10,258 nt of DNA from Candidatus Roizmanbacteria bacterium (GTDB taxonomy: Bacteria; Patescibacteriota; Microgenomatia; UBA1406; GWC2-37-13): NCBI GenBank assembly GCA_026395455.1, contig JAPLYR010000123.1:1-10258 (forward strand), written 5' to 3'. Shown piece by piece: positions 1 through 5,603 of the stretch. Below the pieces are notes generated by a model. It was not told the origin of the DNA. It did not search any database and saw only the letters and a program-made list of their open reading frames with translations. Within the stretch, counting starts at the first letter, position 1, and every line of letters starts with the position of its first letter. Position numbers and translations under genes: made by a program.

Positions 1-67
1 GTGTGATGTTTGCTTTTAATATTCAGTAGGAGTAAAATCAAGTCATTTATAAATTCTTTGAAACACT

Positions 68-445
68 ATGGCAAAACGTATTTTTATAAGCTTTGCAATT
101 GAAGATGAGTATGCAAAAGATTTTTTAGTTGGACAATCTAAGAATAGTAAAAGTCCATTTGAATTTGTTGATATGTCTGTAAAAGAACCTTGGAGTGATT
201 CATGGAAAACAAAATGTAGAGCTAAGATTAAGGGTTGTGATGGTGTTATTGCGCTTATTAGTAAAAAAACAAGAAATGCAGATGGCGCTAGATGGGAAAT
301 GAATTGTGCTAGTGAAGAAGAAATCCCAATGATTGGAGTACATATTAATAAGGATGATAAAGGAGCTATACCAACAGAACTTGACGGATATAAAGTAATT
401 GAATGGAGTTGGGAGGGTATAGCTAAATTTATCAATGGTTTATGA
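68..445 (+). CDS. ThsB-like TIR-domain protein (putative NAD+-cleaving immune signal synthase)
   Basis: This 125-residue protein is a stand-alone TIR-like domain of the ThsB/DUF1863 (MTH538) type. It opens directly with the first beta strand (KRIFISFA, residues 3-10), followed by an acidic IED loop. It has the conserved DMSVKEPW-S-WK block (35-46), the CDGVIALIS strand (57-65) and the GARWEM helix (73-78). E77 is the best candidate for the catalytic glutamate of TIR NADases. In Thoeris systems such proteins sense phage and convert NAD+ into a cyclic ADP-ribose-type signal. The ATG at 68 is the only sensible start, because an in-frame stop (59-61) lies just upstream. The stop overlaps the caspase start as ATGA, so the two are translationally coupled, and the caspase is the inferred receiver of the signal. 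The family call is firm. The product identity (N7-cADPR) is inferred only from the partner gene. Confidence 0.88.
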   Translation: MAKRIFISFAIEDEYAKDFLVGQSKNSKSPFEFVDMSVKEPWSDSWKTKCRAKIKGCDGVIALISKKTRNADGARWEMNCASEEEIPMIGVHINKDDKGAIPTELDGYKVIEWSWEGIAKFINGL

Positions 446-1386
446 AAAAAGCATTAGTGGTAGGAATTAACGGATATGGAACAAGTCCGCTTTCAGGATG
501 TATTAATGATGCAACTTCTTTTGGAAATCTTATCGAAACGAATCAAGATGGAGCAGCAAATTTTGCAGTAAAAATAATCACAGATGATAAGGAGACGGTA
601 ACAAAAGGGGGATTAAAAAAAGCTATTTCTGAATTATTTAATGGCGCTAATGACACTGCGCTTCTATTTTTTTCTGGGCATGGATTTTCAAATGAGTTTG
701 GAGGATGTATTGTGACACCCGACTATTCAAGTTATGACGAAGGAATTTCAATGGATGATATATTAAAAATTGCAATCAAGTCCAAGGCAAGAAATAAAAT
801 TATTATTCTTGATTGTTGTCACTCTGGAATCTTTGGAGAAGTTGATGACACTAGCGGTAAATCAATCATCTCAGAAGGTATGACCATACTTACAGCTTGT
901 AGAAATGATGAGTCTGCAATTGAAATAAATGGTCATGGTATCTTTACTTCATTGCTCCTTGAAGGACTAAGCGGAGGAGCAGCAGATGTAATAGGAAAAA
1001 TTACACCTGGTAGTCTTTACTCTTACATAGACAAGGCTCTTGGGCCATGGGAACAAAGACCGATTTTTAAAACAAATATATCAAGATTTACTAGTATCAG
1101 AGATGTTCAACCAAGGGTAAAAATAAATGTTCTCAGAAATATTTCAATATATTTCCCAAGTGCAAATTACCAATTTCAATTGGACCCATCATACGAGTAC
1201 ACACAAGACTGTGCAAAGCCCGAGAATGTTAAAGTATTCAAGGAGCTCCAACAGCTACAAAGTATTGGGTTAGTCGTTCCTGTTGACGAAGAATATATGT
1301 ATCTCGTTGCTATGAATTCAAAAAAGTGTCGATTGACAGCAGTTGGACATTTATATTGGAAACTTTCTAGAGAGAAGAAAATATGA
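442..1386 (+). CDS. Caspase-like (peptidase C14) protease effector with C-terminal winged-helix-like module
   Basis: This 314-residue protein has an N-terminal caspase/metacaspase p20-type domain (about 1-215). The fold starts with KKALVVGIN (2-10), then the GCINDA motif (19-24), whose Asp resembles the acidic S1 pocket of metacaspases. The catalytic His is H80 in FFSGHGF and the catalytic Cys is C126 in ILDCCHSG. The TACRNDESAIE stretch (151-161) matches the metacaspase substrate-pocket loop, so cleavage after Arg or Lys is the inferred preference. Residues from about 216 to 314 form an extra region, and its last 50 residues (VFKELQQLQSIGLVVP, then CRLTAVGHLYWKL) look like a small winged helix. 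In type IV Thoeris a TIR-made N7-cADPR activates a caspase-like protease that degrades cell proteins and stops phage growth. The gene overlaps the TIR gene and the HNH gene by 4 bp each. It is intact, with both catalytic residues present. Confidence 0.88.
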   Translation: MKKALVVGINGYGTSPLSGCINDATSFGNLIETNQDGAANFAVKIITDDKETVTKGGLKKAISELFNGANDTALLFFSGHGFSNEFGGCIVTPDYSSYDEGISMDDILKIAIKSKARNKIIILDCCHSGIFGEVDDTSGKSIISEGMTILTACRNDESAIEINGHGIFTSLLLEGLSGGAADVIGKITPGSLYSYIDKALGPWEQRPIFKTNISRFTSIRDVQPRVKINVLRNISIYFPSANYQFQLDPSYEYTQDCAKPENVKVFKELQQLQSIGLVVPVDEEYMYLVAMNSKKCRLTAVGHLYWKLSREKKI

Positions 1387-2066
1387 AAATCCACAAAAGC
1401 ATTAAAAAGACTCTTGGACTACCAATAAAAACCCCTGATACAGAAATTATTTCACAGTGGAAAAAAAGAATTTCAGAACTATGTAAACCATGCTGGGAAC
1501 TGAAATATTGTCCATATGGGCCTATTGTTGAAGACTTTCCAATCTTTCCTCCAACACGTAAGTATTCCATCGACCATAATAATTATCTAAAAGAGTGCAT
1601 TAGAACAGGTAAATTTGGTACAGGTGAAAAACTTGATTCATTAAGACGTAAGTGGTTTGAAAAGCAAATAAAAGAGTTCGATAAAGAAGATTATCCTGAA
1701 GAAATATCTAAGGAGTTTTTAGAAGCTTCATGTAGGGTATTTGGTCACGTGTGTCCTGTTTTTCTAGTCGCAGAACCGCTAACTGAAACAAAGGAGAGAA
1801 GAAAACATAGTCGACATATTCCCAGAGATGTGATTCTAAAAGTCGTAAGGAGAGATGGACAAATATGTCAAAAATGCAATGAGCCTGTTATAGATGATGA
1901 AGTAGAATTTGACCATATAATTCCTTTTTCGAAAGGAGGAAACACAACAACAGAAAATTTGAGACTCATTCATAAAAACTGTAACAGAAGAAAAAGCAGT
2001 TCATTAAAAGAAGTTTTACACCCTAATCCTATAGAGCATTTATTCGAATTAAAGAAGAAGAAATAG
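1383..2066 (+). CDS. HNH endonuclease with Cys-rich N-terminal module
   Basis: This 227-residue protein has a clear C-terminal HNH (McrA-like) nuclease domain. Zinc ligands are CQKC (C162, C165) and the HxxC pair H197/C200. The active-site DH is D177-H178 in EFDHIIPFSKGG, and N192 sits in ENLRLI. The N-terminal part has a distinctive cysteine group, C34-x2-C37-WELKY-C43-PYGP, and a second pair, C117 and C124 (SCRVFGHVCPVF). These could bind a second zinc or an iron-sulfur cluster, but that is inference. Between the two parts lies a very basic linker (about 136-149, KERRKHSRHIPR). The start overlaps the caspase stop as ATGA, so it is made from the same message as the TIR and caspase proteins. 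It may be a second effector, a regulator or a protease target. A stand-alone restriction role is less likely given the coupling. The nuclease fold is certain and the role unknown. Confidence 0.87.
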   Translation: MKIHKSIKKTLGLPIKTPDTEIISQWKKRISELCKPCWELKYCPYGPIVEDFPIFPPTRKYSIDHNNYLKECIRTGKFGTGEKLDSLRRKWFEKQIKEFDKEDYPEEISKEFLEASCRVFGHVCPVFLVAEPLTETKERRKHSRHIPRDVILKVVRRDGQICQKCNEPVIDDEVEFDHIIPFSKGGNTTTENLRLIHKNCNRRKSSSLKEVLHPNPIEHLFELKKKK

Positions 2067-2170
2067 AAGACTGATTAATTTTTAACCTGTTATCAAACTA
2101 ATATCGGCTTTCTCGGTTTATTAATATAATATATCACCACTTCTAATCTAATACCTACTATATTAAGAGT
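2067..2170 (+). promoter_or_regulatory. Spacer with putative -10 elements for the DUF559-like nuclease gene
   Basis: This gap separates the TIR-caspase-HNH operon from the next gene. It holds a perfect TATAAT at 2125-2130 and a TATATT at 2159-2164. The second is followed by exactly six bases and then the ATG at 2171, the spacing expected for a leaderless transcript. No convincing -35 box, Shine-Dalgarno sequence or strong terminator hairpin is visible. Which hexamer is used, if either, cannot be decided by eye. Confidence 0.4.
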
Positions 2171-2629
2171 ATGGGTGTCCAACTTAAAAATCTGACGGAG
2201 GAAGAACTGATATTGCAAAAAGCTCTTATAATGAGGGGGGTCAAAGTTGACCTTCATTACAATGATGGACATAAGTGTGTTGATTTGTTCTTACCTGAAG
2301 CCAATATCGACATTGAAGTAGATGGTATGTACCATTTAACAAAAGCAAAACAGATTTTAAGCGATTTTAAGAGAGAATACTGGTCACAAAAAGAGGGTCG
2401 TCATACACTTCATATATTAAATATTGCTTTAGAAAAGAACCTAGATTTAATTGCAGATGCAATCAAAGAAGTAACGTGCGAATTGAAAGTGTTATTGAAA
2501 CTTGAAAAATTAATAAAAGAAACAATAGCGTCTCCTCGTAAATTACAAACTAAAAGAAGCACACCTTTAAGTATTGATCTATACAAGAAGAAGGGGCTTA
2601 TCTTTGATAGAAAACTAAATAATCAGTGA
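2171..2629 (+). CDS. DUF559/VSR-like PD-(D/E)XK endonuclease-domain protein
   Basis: This 152-residue protein has the core of the DUF559/VSR-like nuclease fold. An N-terminal helix carries a conserved-type glutamate (TEEEL, 9-13). D38 sits in the strand KCVDLFLPEA, followed by the IDIEVDG strand with E49 and D51, then H55, and a helix with D65 and R68 (SDFKREYW). The D-x10-E-x-D spacing fits the PD-(D/E)XK superfamily. The later strand HTLHILN (78-84) fits the family's last core strand. The C-terminal part (about 95-152) is helical and Lys-rich and may contact DNA. It is a likely DNA endonuclease or repair/defence nuclease. The gene lies 104 bases after the HNH gene and has its own putative promoter, so it is probably a neighbour in a defence island rather than a part of the TIR operon. 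Confidence 0.7.
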   Translation: MGVQLKNLTEEELILQKALIMRGVKVDLHYNDGHKCVDLFLPEANIDIEVDGMYHLTKAKQILSDFKREYWSQKEGRHTLHILNIALEKNLDLIADAIKEVTCELKVLLKLEKLIKETIASPRKLQTKRSTPLSIDLYKKKGLIFDRKLNNQ

Positions 2630-2763
2630 AAATTGTTCTTGATTATCAAAAAATAATTGTGGATATTCGATAATATTTGACCAATTGGTAGTTCTATAAT
2701 CAGACCAACACGCCCGCCAGCAATATAATTTTGGGGTAGTGGAAAATGAGTGTGAATAAATTA
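2630..2763. other. Convergent intergenic spacer, no gene seen
   Basis: This AT-rich gap lies between the 3' ends of two converging genes. It has a small TTGAT-T-ATCAA dyad (2639-2649), an ATATT-CGAT-AATAT dyad (2663-2676) and a 10-bp palindrome ACCAATTGGT (2680-2689). None has the GC-rich stem and T-tract of a classical terminator. No open reading frame or RNA gene was recognised. Confidence 0.4.
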
Positions 2764-3612
2764 CTATTCTTTTTCTGGGGGACGAAATTTTTTTAACTGC
2801 TCATTTATTACCTTTTTTGGAAAAGGTTTTGATTTTTCCTTTAATTCTTCTTGATAATACATCTTCATATATCTAACAATTGACTTTAACCAGGTGGAAT
2901 GGAATGGGAGTTCTCCGCTATTTTTTACAAGAACTTGAAATAGGTAGTCTACCTCAGCTGGATTTAAGTTTTCATCATCCATTTTAATTGTGTCAAAAAA
3001 ATCTCTTGTTTGTTGTAGGTTGAAAGGTTTTGGTCTGACTGTTACTTGAGGTATAGAGTCGGAGCTGAGCATTGTTTTAAACAATGCCAGAATCTCTCGT
3101 GATTTATCAACTTCACCAACACAAAATACCAACTTAGCCCCTTTGGTAGTAATTGATTTAACTACGGAAATTACACTTTCAGGATCTTTAGAAAATTGGA
3201 ATAAAAAATCACCAAATTCTTCTAATATGATAGTTTGTCCTTGGTGCATTTTATCTATTGTACGGATAAGCTCAGGCAAATTGGTCTGCTGTTGAACGGT
3301 GACTTTTTCATCACCTCCAAGACCATTAATAATTCCTGGAACAATATAACGAGAAGTTCCTGTTCCACTTGTTACATCGAGATGAACATAGTCTGAGCTT
3401 TGTAATCCATTCAATACGGTATTAACTTCACTTCGACGATAATCTTCTAATCTCTTTTCAGAAGTATCGGGGGACTCAAACATTTCAAAACGTTTTCCAT
3501 TTGATGTGTGAAAATACGTCTGTTTTTCTGCCAAAATATTTTTTTTTGGGAGTATTTTACGATTAAGATTACCTTGTGCAGGAGCGCTCTCCTGGTTATG
3601 GTTTACTATCAT
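2764..3612 (-). CDS. AAA/STAND ATPase-like protein with degenerate Walker A
   Basis: This 282-residue protein resembles the nucleotide-binding part of AAA/STAND ATPases. A strand followed by a glycine-rich loop (VHLDVTSGTGTSR, 76-88) sits where a P-loop would be, but the invariant lysine is absent. A Walker-B-like strand follows (TIILEEFGDFL, 127-137, with E131-E132). A sensor-1-like strand (AKLVFCVGE, 159-167) comes next, then PFNLQQTRDFF (196-206), like the start of the lid helices. The C-terminal 70 residues are basic. Members of this fold bind ATP and act as switches or loaders, but the missing lysine suggests weak or no hydrolysis here. It is transcribed toward the nuclease gene and divergently from the zinc-ribbon gene. 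An extended -10 lies about 21 bases before its ATG. The specific function is not recognised. Confidence 0.5.
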   Translation of the reverse strand: MIVNHNQESAPAQGNLNRKILPKKNILAEKQTYFHTSNGKRFEMFESPDTSEKRLEDYRRSEVNTVLNGLQSSDYVHLDVTSGTGTSRYIVPGIINGLGGDEKVTVQQQTNLPELIRTIDKMHQGQTIILEEFGDFLFQFSKDPESVISVVKSITTKGAKLVFCVGEVDKSREILALFKTMLSSDSIPQVTVRPKPFNLQQTRDFFDTIKMDDENLNPAEVDYLFQVLVKNSGELPFHSTWLKSIVRYMKMYYQEELKEKSKPFPKKVINEQLKKFRPPEKE

Positions 3613-3781
3613 ATTGTTGTTGTCAAATTATCAATTATATCAATATCTATATCAACATCTAACCCATCAGTTGTCCTAAAATCATACCATTTACCCCGCA
3701 GAATCGCTTCAATTTATTCTTACAGATATAGAACGTAAAATTATCGATATACTATATCTTATTAACTATAAATATATAAAT
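3613..3781. promoter_or_regulatory. Divergent promoter region
   Basis: This AT-rich gap separates the minus-strand ATPase-like gene from the plus-strand zinc-ribbon gene, so both promoters must lie here or nearby. Three TATCAA hexamers begin at 3629, 3638 and 3650; two of them flank or overlap the minus-strand extended -10. On the plus side, TATACT (3748-3753) and TATAAA (3767-3772) are possible -10 boxes before the ATG at 3782. No real coding sequence was recognised in the gap. Confidence 0.4.
3634..3642 (-). promoter_or_regulatory. Extended -10 element (TGATATAAT) of the ATPase-like gene
   Basis: Read on the minus strand, this is a perfect TATAAT preceded by TG and one base, the extended -10 form that can work without a strong -35 box. 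It lies 21 bases before the ATG at 3612, giving an expected leader of about 15 bases with no visible Shine-Dalgarno sequence. Confidence 0.5.
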
Positions 3782-4144
3782 ATGATCTGCCCAAAGTGTG
3801 GAGGGGGAATGAATGAAAGAAATGTCGATTTTTTAACTTCATATAATGACACGTTAAATAGTCTAGACAGTCTATATAAAAAATTTGTTTTTTTTAGTAT
3901 CTTCCCATTTTATCCTTTTTATGTTCGTACAAATGGATTAGTCTACTTCTTTGTCAGTCAGCTTAAACTGAAAACTTTCCTTTGTCCAGATTGTAGCTTC
4001 ATAGGAAACAACCTATTTCCAACAGACGATGCATTCAAGGGAAAAGTAAAAAATCCAACAATATATATTGTTATAATCCTGACCCTAATGATAATAGTGG
4101 CTTTACTGATAAACTGGGCTATTATTCAAAGTAAAACCCCGTAG
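3782..4144 (+). CDS. Hypothetical membrane protein with split zinc ribbon
   Basis: This 120-residue protein has two CxxC knuckles, CPKC (C3, C6) and CPDC (C68, C71), which together could form one zinc ribbon across a long insertion. The insertion is rich in aromatic residues (Phe/Tyr at about 35-58) and may form a hydrophobic hairpin that touches the membrane. A single C-terminal transmembrane helix (about 93-115) anchors the protein and is followed by a short polar tail. Such zinc-ribbon plus TM proteins are common small proteins without an assigned role. The start at 3782 is supported because the first CxxC begins two residues later. It is divergent from the ATPase-like gene and 115 bases before the next gene. 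The function is not recognised. Confidence 0.6.
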   Translation: MICPKCGGGMNERNVDFLTSYNDTLNSLDSLYKKFVFFSIFPFYPFYVRTNGLVYFFVSQLKLKTFLCPDCSFIGNNLFPTDDAFKGKVKNPTIYIVIILTLMIIVALLINWAIIQSKTP

Positions 4145-4244
4145 GCATATTTATAAAATAATTAGCACCATCTCATTCCACTAGCATAGATATTTTATTT
4201 GCATTCTCCGCTCTGATGAATGAGTAGAAACTTCCTACATATTT

Positions 4245-4253
4245 TGAGATACT
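4245..4253 (+). promoter_or_regulatory. Extended -10 element (TGAGATACT), leaderless spacing
   Basis: TG, one base and GATACT (4 of 6 matches to TATAAT) end exactly six bases before the ATG at 4260. Transcription would then start at, or very near, the start codon. No -35 box and no Shine-Dalgarno sequence is seen in this gap. Confidence 0.4.
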
Positions 4254-4259
4254 TTAGAA

Positions 4260-4958
4260 ATGGATCAACCAGTTTCTGATTTACAAAAAATATACCTAAT
4301 TATCTGCAACATTATCCTTTTACTACTTGCATGTTTAGGAGGTTATTTTGTCGGAAAAGGAGCACATTTAACTACCGTCCAAAAAACTGAAAAAAATCTT
4401 TCTTCTACCACCTCAACAATTACTTCAAAGTTACTTGTGCCAACCATAAAAATACCCACTCCCACAATTAATATTGTCAATGAAAAATGGGGCTCATTTT
4501 CTCAGGAATATGTATATGACTACACTTTTAAGGCGTCATATCCTTTAGATAATGAACATGAACCATTTATTTTTAATTCAGGGAACTCAGGTTGGCCGAT
4601 TAGTCTCATAGAGAGATTCTTTACAACAAATATCTCATTTGGTGACTACCGAATTGGTGTATCTGGCATTGATCCAACAACTTGTTATACAAATACATGT
4701 AAAGACGTTATCGATTCCATCGTTCAAGAGGAAAACGTTATTATTGATAAAATTCCTTCAAAAAAAATTACTGCTATCATAAGTCACAATGGAGGGCTAC
4801 AGGAAAAACAATCCGCAGTTTTATATATTATCCCTCATAATAATAAATATATTGTTCTTTATTCTTTTTATCCAGATGCGGGATTTGACAAATTTATTTC
4901 AAGCTTTAAGGTAAGAGGTAATAGTGAAAGTTTTGAAGATTTGCAAAACACACCATAG
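4260..4958 (+). CDS. Single-TM extracytoplasmic hypothetical protein (possible PsbP-like domain)
   Basis: This 232-residue protein has one N-terminal membrane helix (about 11-31). A Ser/Thr/Pro-rich linker follows (about 46-72, with PTIKIPTPT) and then a globular outer domain. The outer domain carries two nearby cysteines (C142 and C147) that could form a disulfide outside the membrane. Patterns such as YTFKASYPLD near its start and FDKFISSFK near its end recall small PsbP-like or lipoprotein-like domains common in single-TM bacterial proteins, but the match is weak. It lies between the zinc-ribbon protein and the ArsR operon and is likely a separate unit, with its own putative leaderless promoter. 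The function is unknown. Confidence 0.6.
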   Translation: MDQPVSDLQKIYLIICNIILLLLACLGGYFVGKGAHLTTVQKTEKNLSSTTSTITSKLLVPTIKIPTPTINIVNEKWGSFSQEYVYDYTFKASYPLDNEHEPFIFNSGNSGWPISLIERFFTTNISFGDYRIGVSGIDPTTCYTNTCKDVIDSIVQEENVIIDKIPSKKITAIISHNGGLQEKQSAVLYIIPHNNKYIVLYSFYPDAGFDKFISSFKVRGNSESFEDLQNTP

Positions 4959-4976
4959 TTCTTTACATATTTTTAT

Positions 4977-5005
4977 TTGCTATGCCTTCATAAATGAGCT
5001 ATTAT
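4977..5005 (+). promoter_or_regulatory. Putative promoter of the arsR-like operon
   Basis: TTGCTA (4977-4982, 4 of 6 matches to TTGACA) and TATTAT (5000-5005, 5 of 6 to TATAAT) are separated by the ideal 17 bases. The predicted transcription start is about 5012, which is the A of an in-frame ATG. The -10 overlaps the left arm of the inverted repeat, so a bound repressor would block RNA polymerase. Confidence 0.5.
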
Positions 5006-5026
5006 ATGAATATGGGTTCATATAAT
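5001..5026. promoter_or_regulatory. ArsR/SmtB-type operator (perfect 10-bp inverted repeat)
   Basis: Two perfect 10-base arms (ATTATATGAA and TTCATATAAT) flank a 6-base spacer. The core TGAA-N6-TTCA is the classic operator form bound by SmtB/ArsR-family repressors. The repeat overlaps the predicted -10 and the start region of the repressor gene, as expected for negative autoregulation. The repeat is seen directly; binding is inferred from the adjacent ArsR-family gene. Confidence 0.75.
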
Positions 5027-5314
5027 TGTTGTTCATCAAAAAGCAAAGAGGCAAATAAAATATCCATTTTAATCCCTCTTCTCAAAGTCGTCACAGAAGA
5101 AAGTAGACTTAAGATACTTTGTATATTGCAACAAGGAAGTCACTGTGTCTGCGAGATTACGGAACACATTGATCTTTCTCAAAGCCTCATATCACACCAC
5201 TTAAAAGATCTAAAAGAAGCAGGAATTGTAATAGATGAAAAAAAAGGGTTACGTGTTTACTATTCATTAACAAAAGTAGGGAAACACATTATTAATTTGC
5301 TATTTAAAATATGA
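5012..5314 (+). CDS. ArsR/SmtB-family metal(loid)-responsive repressor
   Basis: This is a winged-helix repressor of about 100 residues. After a short tail comes the ArsR core: EESRLKILCIL, then the metal-sensing helix HCVCEI, similar to the CVC of ArsR. The recognition helix SQSLISHHLKDLKEAG and the wing KKGLRVYYSL follow. Numbered from the ATG at 5012, the CVC cysteines are C45 and C47. A second pair, C6-C7, lies in the N-terminal tail and could complete a thiolate site for arsenite, cadmium or similar ions. The longest frame begins at 4994, but that start lies upstream of the operator and predicted transcription start. The ATG at 5012 coincides with the predicted +1, so it is preferred as a leaderless start. 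The stop overlaps the thioredoxin-like gene by 4 bp. The protein likely represses its own operon until metal or metalloid binds. Confidence 0.85.
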   Translation: MGSYNCCSSKSKEANKISILIPLLKVVTEESRLKILCILQQGSHCVCEITEHIDLSQSLISHHLKDLKEAGIVIDEKKGLRVYYSLTKVGKHIINLLFKI

Positions 5315-5595
5315 ACATTCAAGTATTAGGAAGTGGATGTGCAAAATGTAAAAAGCTATTTGAAATCACTCAAAAAGCGGTGACGGAAATGGGAAGAGAT
5401 GAGAAAGTAGAGTATATAACTGATATTTCAAAAATAATTGAAATGGGAATCATGACAACTCCCGTTTTGGCGATCGATGGAAATCCTGTCATGACTGGTT
5501 TTACTCCAGATATTGAAAAAATTAAAAGAATCATAAACTCTGGCGTTAAAGCGGATGATGATTCTTCCAAGTGCAGTTGTGGCGGAACGTGTTAA
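5311..5595 (+). CDS. Small thioredoxin-like protein (redox-active disulfide protein 2 family)
   Basis: This 94-residue protein has the compact thioredoxin fold of the 'redox-active disulfide protein 2' group. The CAKC active site is C10-C13 in GSGCAKCKK, and the cis-proline loop is MTTPVLAIDG (P51). The end of the fold is NPVMTGFTPDIEKIKRII. An acidic stretch (ADDDSS) leads into an unusual Cys-rich tail, CSCGGTC (C88, C90, C94), that could bind a metal or metalloid or pass it on. The start overlaps the repressor stop (ATGA), and the permease follows 8 bases after the stop. This trio (ArsR, mini-thioredoxin, DUF318 permease) recurs in bacteria, which suggests a redox or metallochaperone partner for the permease. 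It is probably cytoplasmic. The family is clear; the substrate is not. Confidence 0.85.
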   Translation: MNIQVLGSGCAKCKKLFEITQKAVTEMGRDEKVEYITDISKIIEMGIMTTPVLAIDGNPVMTGFTPDIEKIKRIINSGVKADDDSSKCSCGGTC

Positions 5596-5603
5596 TACCT
5601 ATT

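Noticed and set aside
26..32. GTAGGAG, a Shine-Dalgarno-like sequence before the TIR gene
   Set aside because: It is 35 bases before the ATG and no start codon follows at the right distance; it may belong to the end of an upstream gene, which cannot be judged here.
43..435. Minus-strand open frame covering the TIR gene
   Set aside because: It is fully antisense to a clear TIR-domain gene; its hydrophobic, Ser/Ile-rich content is typical of a shadow frame.
2680..2689. 10-bp palindrome ACCAATTGGT between converging genes
   Set aside because: No loop, no T-tract and no nearby promoter; a single short palindrome is expected by chance.
3621..3626. TGTCAA, which reads as a perfect TTGACA -35 box on the minus strand
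   Set aside because: It lies only 8 bases before the ATG of the ATPase-like gene, where a -35 box cannot serve that gene; the extended -10 further upstream is a better promoter.
4994..5011. Longer start for the ArsR-family gene
   Set aside because: It lies before the predicted transcription start and within the promoter-operator; 5012 fits better, though the longer form cannot be excluded by sequence alone.
5571..5603. Longer start for the permease, overlapping the thioredoxin-like gene
   Set aside because: The extra 11 residues lie inside the end of the thioredoxin-like gene; the ATG at 5604 just after its stop gives a normal N terminus.
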